In this document: positions 9,139 through 18,444 of the stretch, piece after piece
How the letters are laid out: each line of letters starts with the position of its first letter
How positions within the stretch are numbered: the first letter of the stretch is position 1
Assembly: GCA_964563855.1 (NCBI GenBank)
Contig: CAZLYU010000001.1
Span: 1 to 64,000, forward strand
Reading direction: 5' to 3'
Source: JAFGRR01 sp964563855
Lineage (GTDB): Bacteria > Planctomycetota > Phycisphaerae > UBA1845 > Fen-1342
DNA length: 64,000 bases
Translations under genes and position numbers: made by a program
Notes under the pieces: model-generated
Told to the model about the DNA's origin: nothing
The model's database searches: none
The model's input: only the letters and a program-made list of their open reading frames with translations

Positions 9139-9252
9139 GCTGAGTTGCGTTGCGGAGCTCCGCGCGGTCGTCGGGCGTCTCGTTCGTGCGATGGGCTGGG
9201 CGGGGCCTGACGCCGATTGGCCACTTTCTTAAGCGATCTACACGCACGCGAG

Positions 9253-11196
9253 ATGAGCAAGAAGCGCAAGCGCAAATCCGGCGCCAACCCGCGTGATCGC
9301 AAGATGGCGCCGCGCGCCGCCGCCTTTGATCGACGTCCGCCGCTGTCCTCGTCGTCGGCGTCGCTGGGTTTCATTGTGCTGGGCGTGTTTCTGCTGGCCA
9401 ACGCCGCCGCGGCGTCGGTCGTGCTGGTGATCCATCACTTCGATGCGATCGAGCTTCCGGGCTGTGGTCGCGAGAGCGCCTGTGCTGCGCTGGCTGATAG
9501 TGTGTGGGGCCGCGTGCCGGGGCTGAACTGGCCGGTGTCGCACGTGGGTGCGGCGTACTTCCTGGCGGCACTCGTTGGTTGGATGGCCAGCGCCGGCGCG
9601 CTGGGTCCGCTGCTGCGCGGCATCGTGCGGCTCGGCGCTGGGCTGTCGCTGATGTACGTGATCGTCATGCTGGTTCGCGGGCAGTGGTGCCCGTGGTGTG
9701 CATGGGCGCACGGAGCCAACCTCGCGTTCTGGATCACCGTCGAGCTGGGGCCGCGTTCGGCGCGGCAGCGGCCCGCTGTGGCGCTCGCGCCGGTGGCGGG
9801 GTTCGTGGTTGCGACGCTCTCGCTCGTGGCGATTGAAATCGGCGCGCAGTCATCGGCTGAGGCGGCGCAAGAGCAGGGGCTCGCCGAGTCGGTCGAAGAG
9901 ATGATCACGGCGAGCGCAGCGCCCGACGCCGCCGAGGCTGGGGCGGAAGCGCTGAGTGGCGCGTTGGCTGCGCGCTACGCGGAACGCGGCTTTACGGGTC
10001 GCTATGTGTTTGGGCCGGATCCGGCGCCGATTCGCATCGTCATGTTTACCGACTATCAGTGCGAACTGTGCCAGCGCGTCGAGCTAGAGATCATGGCGCT
10101 GGTCCGCGCGCGAGATGATGTCTCGCTGTCGGTGAAACACTTCCCCTTCAGCTCGACGTGCAATCGGCACATCTCGACTGATCGTCACCCCAATGCATGT
10201 TGGGCCGCCCGTGCGGCTGAGGCTGCCGGCCAATTGCGCGGCGACGACGGCTTCTTCGCGATGCACGAGTGGCTGTTCGCGCGGCGCGGCGGGGTTACGG
10301 ATGGCGAACTGCGCGCGTTTCTGAATGAGCGCGGCTACGACGTTGCGCAGTTCGAGCAGCAGATGCGCTCGCCGGAGACACTGACCGCGGTGCAAGCTGA
10401 TATCGAAGAAGCGATCGCGCTGGGCATCGTTCAAACGCCGATGATTTTCATCAACGGCGTTGAGTTTCGCGGGATTGGCGCGCGTCAGGGAGTGACGCGG
10501 GCCGTGGTGCAACTCGCCGCGACGAATCCGCCGGCGCGGAGCGCCGTCGCCGACGAGCCGATTCTGGCGATTGAGAAGTATCTCGAACTGTGGCGCGCCA
10601 ACCCGCTGCGACCACTGCCCCCGGATCCGACGCCGCACACGTTGCGGACGAGCGTGACGACGGTGTCGGCGGCGGCGACGGAGATAGTGGTTTGGGGCGA
10701 CTATCAGGAGCCGCAGACGACGCGAGTGGACGCGTTGCTTCGCAGCTATATGCGCGGACACGACGATGTCGCGCTGACCTACACCTTCCGTCACTACCCG
10801 TTCAACACCGCGTGCAACCCGGCGCTGCCGGTCGAGACGCGTCATCCGCTGGCGTGCTTGGCGGCGCTGTCGGCTGAAGCCGCGGGGGTCGTGGGTGGAG
10901 ATGAGGCGTATTGGTCGATGCACGCGTTTCTCTTCAGCAATCGCGACGCGATCGACCGTGCGAGTGTGGGGGCGGTCGCGGAGGCGCTGGGCCTGGAGCG
11001 GGCGGCGTTTGAGGCGGCGCTCGATGCGGCAAGCACGCGAGAAATCATCGCCGCCGACGCGCGGGGTGCAAAGACGCTCGGGCTGACGGCCATCCCGATG
11101 GTGATGGTTGACGGGCGGCACGTGCCGCGTTTCACCCGCGGAAGCGAGATAGTGCTCGATGAGATGCTGGATGCGGTTGTCGCGGGATCACGCTAG
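9253..11196 (+). CDS. VKOR - DsbA - DsbA-like disulfide-forming fusion protein
   Basis: A 647-aa membrane protein (ATG 9253; a TTG at 9217 is also in frame). After a basic N terminus, the VKOR domain spans several helices. Loop cysteines are Cys71 and Cys77, and the redox centre is CPWC at 146-149. A first thioredoxin/DsbA domain carries CELC at about 270-273 and cis-Pro in QTPMIFING. A second, clearly duplicated DsbA-like domain has EPQT at the equivalent site (about 486-489), so it lacks the catalytic CxxC. Both copies keep a second Cys pair (FSSTCN...HPNAC and FNTACN...HPLAC). Role: oxidation of exported proteins with quinone as final acceptor. Confidence 0.88.
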   Translation: MSKKRKRKSGANPRDRKMAPRAAAFDRRPPLSSSSASLGFIVLGVFLLANAAAASVVLVIHHFDAIELPGCGRESACAALADSVWGRVPGLNWPVSHVGAAYFLAALVGWMASAGALGPLLRGIVRLGAGLSLMYVIVMLVRGQWCPWCAWAHGANLAFWITVELGPRSARQRPAVALAPVAGFVVATLSLVAIEIGAQSSAEAAQEQGLAESVEEMITASAAPDAAEAGAEALSGALAARYAERGFTGRYVFGPDPAPIRIVMFTDYQCELCQRVELEIMALVRARDDVSLSVKHFPFSSTCNRHISTDRHPNACWAARAAEAAGQLRGDDGFFAMHEWLFARRGGVTDGELRAFLNERGYDVAQFEQQMRSPETLTAVQADIEEAIALGIVQTPMIFINGVEFRGIGARQGVTRAVVQLAATNPPARSAVADEPILAIEKYLELWRANPLRPLPPDPTPHTLRTSVTTVSAAATEIVVWGDYQEPQTTRVDALLRSYMRGHDDVALTYTFRHYPFNTACNPALPVETRHPLACLAALSAEAAGVVGGDEAYWSMHAFLFSNRDAIDRASVGAVAEALGLERAAFEAALDAASTREIIAADARGAKTLGLTAIPMVMVDGRHVPRFTRGSEIVLDEMLDAVVAGSR

Positions 11197-11220
11197 CGAT
11201 CTTCGCCGCCGGCGTTTCTG

Positions 11221-11249
11221 TTGAGGCGCGACGATTCGATAAGTACACT
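11221..11249 (+). promoter_or_regulatory. Sigma-70-type promoter for the lipoprotein hydrolase
   Basis: TTGAGG at 11221-11226 and TACACT at 11244-11249 are separated by 17 bases. The predicted transcription start at about 11256 would give a leader of about 40 bases before the ATG at 11295. Read by eye; no profile score was computed. Confidence 0.5.
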
Positions 11250-11294
11250 CCGGGCGGTCCGGGTTAGAGATCAGGTTTTGGCGTCACGTCTGGT

Positions 11295-12332
11295 ATGGGT
11301 GCGAGTAATCAACGCTTGAATCGAGTGATGCGTCGTGGTTTGGCGGCATTAGTTGGCGCCGCGACGTTGCTGTCGCTCGTCGGCTGCTCTGAATTGCGCG
11401 TCGCGCGTTTTCGCGACGACGTGTTTATGGCGCAATACACCTATAGCTTGGGTGAATCATACGTAGAGGTCGACGACGGGCTCACGCTTTGCTACCAAGA
11501 GTTCGGGACTGGCGACGAAACCATTCTGGTCCTGCCGGGCTTGGGCACGTCGATCGACTTTTGGCAGTTCAATCTTCCGACGTGGGCGCTGCATCATCGT
11601 GTGCTCGCGGTGGACCTGCCTGGTTTCGGTAAGTCGGACAAGCCCGATGTCGACTATGACCTGTTGTGGATCTGCCAAACGATCGTAGCCTTCATGGATG
11701 CGCGGGATGTCGAGCGGGCGACGATCGTGGGCGGGTCGATGGGCGGACATTTGGCGTTGCTCATGGCGGCGTATTACCCGGAGCGCGTCGACCGCTTGGT
11801 GCTGATGGGGGCCGTGGGCGTCTGGCCGCGACCCGGGGTGATTCTGGATCTCGCCTTTCGGCTGCTATGGCACGACTTCCTGGTCAGCGACTTTTTGCGC
11901 GGCGCGTGGCCGCAGATCTACCCGAAGCTGTTCGTGCACACCAATCCGGCGACCGATCAGATCTTCCGCTACCAGATGGCGGTGCGCGCCAATCGCGCAC
12001 GCTATCGCCCGATCGGGCGTGCTGCGTCGCGTGCGTTACGCAGCATCTTCTATCACTCACTGCGCGACCGCCTGCATGAGATTCGCCAGCCTGTGCTGTT
12101 GTTGTGGGGTGAGCACGATCGCGTACACGGGGTGAAGATCGCGCGCTTTATGGAGCAGCGCTTACCCGATGCGCGGCTCGTGATTCTTCCGGACGCGGGA
12201 CACGAAGCGATGTTCGACCGTCCCGATGCGTTCAATGCCGCCGTGCTCCATTTCATCGCTGAAACATCGCCGTGCGCACCGCCGCTGATCGCGAAACGGC
12301 GGGACGGCTGGTTGCGACAGCTTGTCGGATGA
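11295..12332 (+). CDS. Lipoprotein alpha/beta hydrolase
   Basis: A 345-aa protein with an N-terminal lipoprotein signal ending in LSLVGC (lipobox Cys about residue 31), predicted to be lipid-anchored. The hydrolase fold follows: PGLGTSIDFW as the oxyanion region, nucleophile Ser in GGSMGG, Asp in WGEHDRVHG and His in DAGHEAMF. This resembles the dehalogenase/meta-cleavage hydrolase branch, but the substrate is unknown. The ATG at 11328 is an alternative start that still gives a signal peptide. A promoter-like pair lies just upstream, so it is probably transcribed alone. The next gene (rho) starts 117 bp later. Confidence 0.87.
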   Translation: MGASNQRLNRVMRRGLAALVGAATLLSLVGCSELRVARFRDDVFMAQYTYSLGESYVEVDDGLTLCYQEFGTGDETILVLPGLGTSIDFWQFNLPTWALHHRVLAVDLPGFGKSDKPDVDYDLLWICQTIVAFMDARDVERATIVGGSMGGHLALLMAAYYPERVDRLVLMGAVGVWPRPGVILDLAFRLLWHDFLVSDFLRGAWPQIYPKLFVHTNPATDQIFRYQMAVRANRARYRPIGRAASRALRSIFYHSLRDRLHEIRQPVLLLWGEHDRVHGVKIARFMEQRLPDARLVILPDAGHEAMFDRPDAFNAAVLHFIAETSPCAPPLIAKRRDGWLRQLVG

Positions 12333-12368
12333 GCCGAGCATGGTAGGATTCCGGCGGAAGGAGTCGCG

Positions 12369-12394
12369 GTCGGTCGACCGACACGTCGCGCGAC
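12369..12394. promoter_or_regulatory. Two adjacent palindromes in the rho leader
   Basis: GTCGGTCGACCGAC (12369-12382) and GTCGCGCGAC (12385-12394) are perfect palindromes lying 56-81 bases upstream of the rho start. They could be protein-binding sites or leader RNA structure. rho is autoregulated in several bacteria; any such role here is inference only. Confidence 0.25.
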
Positions 12395-12449
12395 ATTGCG
12401 CGAGTCAAGCTCGCCCTTCATCCGATCTACAACACCCGAGGAGCAATGA

Positions 12450-13688
12450 TTGGCTGAGAGCCGTCAACCCGGCCGACGCCGCAAGCGAGGCCCGCAAGGT
12501 GGTCAGGGGCGCCGACACGGCAAGTCATCGGGGGCGGGCCACCGTCGCACCGCGACCAAACCCAACGCCGCTCCCGCCAGCGGTGGCGTGCCGTCGGCGC
12601 CGCCGGGCCCGGTCGAGGGTGTGCTGGAGTTGAATGAGCGTGGCGTTGGCGCGCTGCGCGATCCGAAGCGCAACCTCGCAAAGCGCGGCGGCGACGTACA
12701 ACTGGATGCAAACGTGATCCAGAAGCTCGGTCTGCGGGGCGGTGAGTTGCTGACCGGGGAGGTCGAGGGCAACGGAACGCTGCGGGTCGACGCGGTCGAT
12801 GGAGCGGCGATCGTAGACTGGTCGCCGCCGACACCACTCGAAGATACGACGGCGATCGATCCGGAGCAGCCGCTGCACTTCTCCACGGAAGGCGGGCCGC
12901 TCACGATGCGGATCGTCGATCTCTTTACGCCGGTCGGGTTCGGGCAGCGGGCGCTTATCGTCGCTCCGCCGCGGACGGGCAAGACGATCTTGCTGCAGCA
13001 GATGGCGCACGGGGTCGCCACGAATCATCCCGCCGCGTACATGATCGTGCTGCTGGTGGATGAGCGACCGGAAGAAGTCACCGAGATGCGTCGGAACGTG
13101 AACGGAGAAGTGTTTGCGTCGAGCAACGACCACGACGCCGCGGCGCATATTCGCCTGACGCGTCTGGTGATGGAGCGTGCGCGGCGCCTGGTGGAGAGTG
13201 GCCGCGACATCATCGTGCTGCTCGACTCGATTACGCGTTTGGCGCGGGCTTTTAATACATCGCAGAGCTCGAGCGGGCGCACCATGACCGGCGGGCTCGA
13301 CATTCGCGCCCTGCAGGAGCCCAAGCAGATCTTCGGCGCGGCGCGGAAGGTCGAGAATGGCGGGTCGCTGACGATCATCGGCACATCGCTCGTCGAGACC
13401 GGGAGCCGGGCCGACGACTTTATCTTTCAAGAGTTCAAGGGCACCGGCAACATGGAGCTCAAACTCGATCGCGAACTTGCGAACCTACGCCTCTGGCCGG
13501 CGATCGACCTGCGTCAATCGGGCACGCGCAAGGAGGAGAAGCTCCTCGGCGAGGACGCGCTCAACAAAGTGAATCGGATGCGGCGTCAGCTCTACGACCT
13601 GCCCAAGCCGAAACAGATCGAGCTGCTGCAAGACCGCATGGGGAAGCACGAGTCGGTCGACGCTTTTCTCGCCAGCATCCGCACGTAG
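12450..13688 (+). CDS. rho: Transcription termination factor Rho
   Basis: A 412-aa hexameric RNA-dependent ATPase. It starts at TTG 12450, with GAGGAG about 6 bases upstream; the nearby ATG at 12446 is out of frame and closes at once. A basic Arg/Lys/Gly-rich N-terminal extension (residues 1-55) precedes the RNA-binding OB domain (about 57-135). The RecA-like motor has Walker A APPRTGKT (172-179) and Walker B IIVLLDSITRLARA. The C terminus GEDALNKVNRMRRQL...LLQDRMGKHESVDAFL is characteristic of Rho. The extension resembles the disordered RNA-binding inserts of Rho proteins from other high-GC bacteria. Confidence 0.97.
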   Translation: MAESRQPGRRRKRGPQGGQGRRHGKSSGAGHRRTATKPNAAPASGGVPSAPPGPVEGVLELNERGVGALRDPKRNLAKRGGDVQLDANVIQKLGLRGGELLTGEVEGNGTLRVDAVDGAAIVDWSPPTPLEDTTAIDPEQPLHFSTEGGPLTMRIVDLFTPVGFGQRALIVAPPRTGKTILLQQMAHGVATNHPAAYMIVLLVDERPEEVTEMRRNVNGEVFASSNDHDAAAHIRLTRLVMERARRLVESGRDIIVLLDSITRLARAFNTSQSSSGRTMTGGLDIRALQEPKQIFGAARKVENGGSLTIIGTSLVETGSRADDFIFQEFKGTGNMELKLDRELANLRLWPAIDLRQSGTRKEEKLLGEDALNKVNRMRRQLYDLPKPKQIELLQDRMGKHESVDAFLASIRT

Positions 13689-13701
13689 GCTTGGATGCGT
13701 C

Positions 13702-14250
13702 ATGCTCTTGGGCGTGCTGTCTGACACCCATGGCCGGTTTCGCCGCACGGCGCACGCGGTCGACCTGCTTCGGCGGCTGGGGGCGACGCATCTCGTTCAT
13801 TGCGGCGACATCGGCGACGAGCGGGTGATCGACGCGTTGGCGCCGGGGCCGGCGCATTTCGTGTGGGGCAATACCGACCCGCCTTCACAATCGCTCGTGA
13901 CCTATGCCGCTTCGCTCGGGGTGGTCGGTCCGCCGGAGGTGAGGCCGTTGCAGTTGCACCTCGCCGGGCGTGACGTGTTGGTGTTTCACGGACACGAGCC
14001 GGAGTTCGGACTGCTGTGCCGACAACTCGCGCAGCGCGACCGGTCGGTGGGCGGCGACTATGTACTCTATGGACACACGCACCATGCAGCTTGCGAGACG
14101 CTGGGCGGCGTGACGCTGGTCAATCCGGGGGCGTTGCATCGCGCTCTGGACTACACGGTGGCGACGATCAATCTGGCGCGACGTGAAGTTCGCCACTGGC
14201 GTGTAGTTGATGGTGCGGGGGGATCAGAACCACAACCTTATGCGCTTTGA
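13702..14250 (+). CDS. YfcE/MJ0936-type metallophosphodiesterase
   Basis: A 182-aa calcineurin-like phosphodiesterase starting 13 bp after rho. All metal-binding motifs are visible: LSDTHG, HCGDIGD, GNTD, FHGHE, GHTHH and NPGAL. Proteins of this size hydrolyse phosphodiesters in vitro, and some act on cyclic nucleotides; the physiological substrate is unknown. It is probably cytoplasmic and may be co-transcribed with rho. Confidence 0.92.
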   Translation: MLLGVLSDTHGRFRRTAHAVDLLRRLGATHLVHCGDIGDERVIDALAPGPAHFVWGNTDPPSQSLVTYAASLGVVGPPEVRPLQLHLAGRDVLVFHGHEPEFGLLCRQLAQRDRSVGGDYVLYGHTHHAACETLGGVTLVNPGALHRALDYTVATINLARREVRHWRVVDGAGGSEPQPYAL

Positions 14251-14282
14251 GCCCAGCGCGGGGCCCGTGCGGCAAGGCGAGA

Positions 14283-15026
14283 TCAGCGGTTGCCGCCTGG
14301 GGCGTTTGCTCGGAACTTGGGTCGCGGGGCGAGCAGGATCTCGACGCGTGCGTTGACGTCGCGTGCGCGGGCGATCGGACGCAAGTGCGAGTAAGCCAGC
14401 ACCCCCAGAAACGCTTCCGGGGCGCCAGCCGAGACCAGCGCGTCTTTCACGGCCAGCCCCTGATGCGCCGACAGGCGCCACCGCGTGGGATACCGAGCCG
14501 CGATATGCGGCTGCACGATTGGGGCGTCGCTCGCATGCACCGCGATCAACGCGTCATATCGATTCGCGGCGCTCGTCGCCGCAGCGATGAGCGGGGCCAA
14601 CGTCGCGAGCAGGGGTCGGGCTTCCTGGCGGAGCCGGGCGCTGTCGTCATGAAACAGCTCGCTGGAGGAGAGGACGAGTACGCCGCGCTTATCGTCAAAC
14701 CACGCTTGCTCGGGGTTCTGCGCCGCGAAGGCATTGAAGGCGGCGGCGACTTCGTCGGGGAGTGGCGGATAAGCGCGCCGTTGCGCTGCCAGTTGATCAG
14801 CGAGCGCGTCGCGCTCGGCGGTGATGCTGGCCAGCTGGGCGCGACAATCGTCGTCGCGCAGCGTTTGGTCGTTGGAGGCGGTCGGCGTGGATTCGCAGCC
14901 GAGGGGCAATGCGAGCAACACGATCAGGGCGCTGAGCCCCGTGCGCTGTCGGACGGCTGCTGGACGCGGCCGTCTGGATTCAGCCGCCGGTCGATGCGGG
15001 GAGGCGTGACCGCGTCGTGTCGGCAT
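14283..15026 (-). CDS. OmpA-like-domain lipoprotein
   Basis: A 247-aa protein from the ATG at 15026 (MPTRRGH). The hydrophobic signal LSALIVLLALPLGC ends in a lipobox Cys. A short coiled-coil-like stretch (LASITAERDALADQLAAQ) precedes a C-terminal domain resembling OmpA/MotB peptidoglycan-binding folds: FHDDSARLRQEARPLL, YPTRWRLSAHQGLAV and the final DVNARVEILL. It probably tethers the outer membrane to the wall. The chosen start overlaps the 3' end of the upstream glycogen synthase gene by 47 bp. No later start was seen that keeps an intact signal, so co-expression with the synthase is likely. Confidence 0.72.
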   Translation of the reverse strand: MPTRRGHASPHRPAAESRRPRPAAVRQRTGLSALIVLLALPLGCESTPTASNDQTLRDDDCRAQLASITAERDALADQLAAQRRAYPPLPDEVAAAFNAFAAQNPEQAWFDDKRGVLVLSSSELFHDDSARLRQEARPLLATLAPLIAAATSAANRYDALIAVHASDAPIVQPHIAARYPTRWRLSAHQGLAVKDALVSAGAPEAFLGVLAYSHLRPIARARDVNARVEILLAPRPKFRANAPGGNR

Positions 15027-16857
15027 CGGCGTTTCCGTAGCGCCGCTCGTATGCGAGGCGATACGCCTCGAGATAGTGGACGCTGAGTCGGTTCCAGTCG
15101 AAATGCTCGGCATAGGCTTCCACTCCATTCCGCAGCGCGATCCGCGCGCGGCGGCTCATCTGCGTGAGGCCGTGCATCCAGCCGGCGACCTGCTGCACCG
15201 CGTCGCCGAAGCTGCGACCCATGCGGCGCGTCACGTACATGCCGGCTTCGTCGTGGCCGGGGAAGTTCTCCATCACGTAGGCGCCGAAGCCGCTCAGGTC
15301 GCTCGTGATGGCCGGCAAGCCGCGGACGATGCACTCCAACGGCGTGTAGCCCCATGGTTCGTAATACGAAGGAAACACGCCGAGGTGGCACCCGCGGATG
15401 AATTGGTCGTACTCCATGCCGAGCAGGGGGCTCACGGCCGACATGAAGTCGCCGTGAAAGATGACCTTGACGCGATCGTCTTTCATATTCCAGAGCTGGC
15501 GCGCCCGCAGGTGATTGAGCACGGGGTCGTGGTCTTGATCGGCCAGGTCGTGGGTGATGATCGTTGGAGGCGCCTGACGGTGCATGGCGTACATCATGCG
15601 TTTGAGCCGCACGGCGCCGTACTCGCCTAACAGCTCCTCGAGCGACGGCATGCGGCCTTCGGCGATGATGTGGAGCAGGCGCCGCTGCATCTCCTCAGAC
15701 ACGTCTTCGCACACCTCGCTGACTTCGTTGAACATCGCCTGACGATTGAGCGTCTCGACGTTCAGCGTGCGGTAGTCGGCCTTCGTCACGATGAAGGCGA
15801 CCACCGTCGCCGGCGAAGACTCGGCCCGCATGCGGCGGTTGAGTTCGGCGAGGGCGTCGATGAAGACATCCATGCCCTTGTTGCGGTATTCGTAGCGGCC
15901 GGAGGTGAAGACGTAGAGCGTTTGATCGAGATCGAACGTGTAGCTGGGGAAGAAGTGCCCCATGACGAACTCGTGAATGCGCTCCTTCGCCTCGCGGTGC
16001 AGCACCTGAAACTCGTGGGGCGCTGCGAAGCGTTCGACGTTCAAGCCGTTGGGCAGCACCACGTCGAGCTGGCGACCCAGAAACCGCGCCGCTTCGCGAC
16101 CGGTGATGTCCGAGACGCTGGTGAACACGTCGCAGGCCTGCGCCGCGGCGCCCTCCAGCGCGTGCCGATGTCCGAAGCCATGGCGCCAGGCGACTTCGGC
16201 GGCGTCGATCTGCTCCAGGTCTTCGTAGAGGTTCGCGTTCGCCGCACACAAGTTCCGCCCTGTGAGGGTCGCATGCGTTGTAAACACCGTGCCGACCGGC
16301 GTGTCGCGATGTCGCAGCATCGGCAGCGCCGCAGCCGCCTGCCACTCATGGAAATGTGCGAGGACGGGGCGGTCGGGGAGCCAACGTTTCAACGTGGCGA
16401 GGAACTCGGCGACGGCGTAGCCCAGGTTGATGGACTCGTCGTATTCGAACTCGTGGTCAGGCGAGGTGAGGCCGCTGTCTTTCCAGAGCAGATACTTGGT
16501 CTCGCCGAGCTTGTGCGTGACGGAAGCCAGATCACACAGGATGACCTGCGGGCGTCCGGTGATCAGCCAGCGTCCGAAGTGCAGCTTCACGCCGCGGGCG
16601 TTGCACTCGTTGATCGCGTCGCGGATAGGGCCGGTGGGCGGCTGGGGTTCGAGTTCGACGTGCGCCTGCGATTCGCGATACGGGCCGATGAGGCAGTACG
16701 AATCGCGCCAGCGCTGCACCATCACCGGGGCCTTGCTGCGCAGGACGGTGTAAATGCCGCCGACCTTGTTGCAGACCTCCCACGCAACTTCAAACAGCAG
16801 CGACGTCGCGGTTCGAGTGCTGACCATCGCGGCGTGGCGGTCGTGACTGCTCGTCAT
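14980..16857 (-). CDS. Glycogen synthase, GT3 (eukaryotic GYS) type
   Basis: A 625-aa enzyme from the ATG at 16857 (GAGAGGTGAG upstream decides the start; 16887 is also in frame). Opening LLFEVAWEVCNKVGGIYTVL is the GT3 glycogen synthase signature, and HFHEWQAAAAL, FTTHATLTGRNL and YEPWGYTPLECIVRGLPA are also typical. GT3 enzymes elongate alpha-1,4-glucan and in animals and fungi use UDP-glucose. This differs from the GT5 GlgA of most bacteria. Regulatory N- and C-terminal phosphosites of the animal enzyme are not expected at this length. An alpha-glucan phosphorylase near the right edge could degrade the product. Confidence 0.93.
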   Translation of the reverse strand: MTSSHDRHAAMVSTRTATSLLFEVAWEVCNKVGGIYTVLRSKAPVMVQRWRDSYCLIGPYRESQAHVELEPQPPTGPIRDAINECNARGVKLHFGRWLITGRPQVILCDLASVTHKLGETKYLLWKDSGLTSPDHEFEYDESINLGYAVAEFLATLKRWLPDRPVLAHFHEWQAAAALPMLRHRDTPVGTVFTTHATLTGRNLCAANANLYEDLEQIDAAEVAWRHGFGHRHALEGAAAQACDVFTSVSDITGREAARFLGRQLDVVLPNGLNVERFAAPHEFQVLHREAKERIHEFVMGHFFPSYTFDLDQTLYVFTSGRYEYRNKGMDVFIDALAELNRRMRAESSPATVVAFIVTKADYRTLNVETLNRQAMFNEVSEVCEDVSEEMQRRLLHIIAEGRMPSLEELLGEYGAVRLKRMMYAMHRQAPPTIITHDLADQDHDPVLNHLRARQLWNMKDDRVKVIFHGDFMSAVSPLLGMEYDQFIRGCHLGVFPSYYEPWGYTPLECIVRGLPAITSDLSGFGAYVMENFPGHDEAGMYVTRRMGRSFGDAVQQVAGWMHGLTQMSRRARIALRNGVEAYAEHFDWNRLSVHYLEAYRLAYERRYGNADADTTRSRLPASTGG

Positions 16858-17041
16858 CCACTCACCTCTCGGATCGACTGACGGCATCGTCGAAGCCGAC
16901 TTCGAGCTTTGCGCGGCCTCGCGAGATGGATGCTAGTGCGACCGGTAACGCTTCGCGAGTGCAGCGTCAGCCTTCCACGGGGCGACCGCGACGCAGAGCG
17001 TGCATGGACAGTGGCGGCGCGGCGCCGAGAGCGCGCCGGCT

Positions 17042-18397
17042 TTACCGACTGGCGGTGTCCCAGAAGTTGACCAGGTCGATCCGCGTGACGATGCCGGCCA
17101 GCGTTCCGTTGCTCTTCACCAACACGCCGCTGTTGCCCGACAGCAAGAGTCGATAGACCTCGTCGAGCGATGTATGCCCGGTGACGACCGGCAGCGGTCG
17201 CGCCATGATTTCGCGCAGCGCGACGGAATTGGGGTCACGCCGGTCATGCAGCAGCCGGGCGATTGTTACTTCCTGAATCGAGCCGACCGGCTCGCCGTTC
17301 TCGACGATGGGGATCTGCGAGATCGCGTTGTTGCGACAGAGGTCGATGGCGTCTTGGAGGGTTGCATCGGGGCCGAGTGAGAAGACGTCGCGTTCGCTCT
17401 GCGTATCGAGCAGCGCTTGCACGGTTGCGGGCGGGCGGGCGTCATCGAGAAAACCGAACGACCGCATCCACTCGTCGTTGTACATCTTGCTCATGTAGTT
17501 GCGGCCGGTGTCGGGCATCGCGACGACGACCAGATCGTTGGGGGACAGGCGTTCGGCGTAGCGCAGTCCTGCGGCCAGCGCGGTGCCGCACGATCCGCCG
17601 ATCAACAACCCCTCCATGCGCGCGGCTTTGCGGGCCATCTGAAATGAGTCGGCGTCGCTGACGATGACCCAGTCGTCGACGAAGTGGCTGTTGAAGGTGC
17701 GCGGCACGTGGTCCTGGCCGATGCCCTCGACCTTCCAACTCGCGGGCGATCCGCCGGAGAGCACCGAGCCCTGGGGGTCGGCGCCGACGATCTTGATCTT
17801 GGGGTTGCGCTCTTTGAGATACTTCCCGACGCCGGAGATGGTGCCGCCGGTGCCGATTCCGGCAACGAAGCAGGTGACGCGTCCGCGTGTTTGCTCCCAG
17901 ACTTCCGGGCCGGTCGTCAGGTAGTGGGCCTCGGGGTTGGCGAGATTCTCGAACTGGTTGGGCTGCCAGGCGTTGGGAATCTCGTTGAGCAGACGTTTGG
18001 CCACGCCGGCGTAGCTCTCTGGCGAGTCGGCCGGCACGCTCGTGGGCGTGATCACCACTTCGGCGCCGTAGGCTTTGAGGAGCGCGACCTTTTCGTCGCT
18101 CATCTTGTCGGGCATGACAAAGATGCAGCGATAGCCCTTCACCGCGGAGACGAGCGCCAAGCCCGCCCCAGTGTTGCCCGCGGTGGGCTCGATAATGGTC
18201 GACACGCCGGGCTTGAGTACGCCATCGGCTTCGGCGCGCTCGATCATGGCGAGGGCGATGCGGTCTTTGGTGCTGCCCGCGGGGTTGAAGAACTCGACCT
18301 TGCCGTAGACGGGGCAGGGCAATCCAGCGGCGATGCGGTTGAGCCGCACCAGCGGCGTTCGCCCGATCGCTTCCAGCACGTTCGCCATTTCCGCCAT
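17042..18397 (-). CDS. Cystathionine beta-synthase with C-terminal CBS pair
   Basis: A 451-aa PLP enzyme of fold type II. PLP Lys44 lies in NPAGSTKDR, the substrate loop is EPTAGNTG, and the phosphate cradle is GIGTGGTISG. Residues about 330-451 form a Bateman module (two CBS motifs: DAIDLCRNNAISQIPIV and LDEVYRLLLSGNSGVLV). This architecture matches cystathionine beta-synthase (serine plus homocysteine) rather than plain cysteine synthase, which lacks CBS motifs. The CBS pair may bind an adenosyl ligand, as in the human enzyme. GAGGAGAGCG directly precedes the ATG. It diverges from the structured RNA locus upstream. Confidence 0.9.
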   Translation of the reverse strand: MAEMANVLEAIGRTPLVRLNRIAAGLPCPVYGKVEFFNPAGSTKDRIALAMIERAEADGVLKPGVSTIIEPTAGNTGAGLALVSAVKGYRCIFVMPDKMSDEKVALLKAYGAEVVITPTSVPADSPESYAGVAKRLLNEIPNAWQPNQFENLANPEAHYLTTGPEVWEQTRGRVTCFVAGIGTGGTISGVGKYLKERNPKIKIVGADPQGSVLSGGSPASWKVEGIGQDHVPRTFNSHFVDDWVIVSDADSFQMARKAARMEGLLIGGSCGTALAAGLRYAERLSPNDLVVVAMPDTGRNYMSKMYNDEWMRSFGFLDDARPPATVQALLDTQSERDVFSLGPDATLQDAIDLCRNNAISQIPIVENGEPVGSIQEVTIARLLHDRRDPNSVALREIMARPLPVVTGHTSLDEVYRLLLSGNSGVLVKSNGTLAGIVTRIDLVNFWDTASR

Positions 18398-18444
18398 CGC
18401 GCTCTCCTCGCGTGTGATGCGACCCGGTGGTAAGGCTATCTCGC

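Noticed and set aside
15670..16881. 403-codon open frame on the + strand
   Set aside because: Antisense to the GT3 glycogen synthase, whose motifs are unmistakable; long shadow frames are expected at this GC content.
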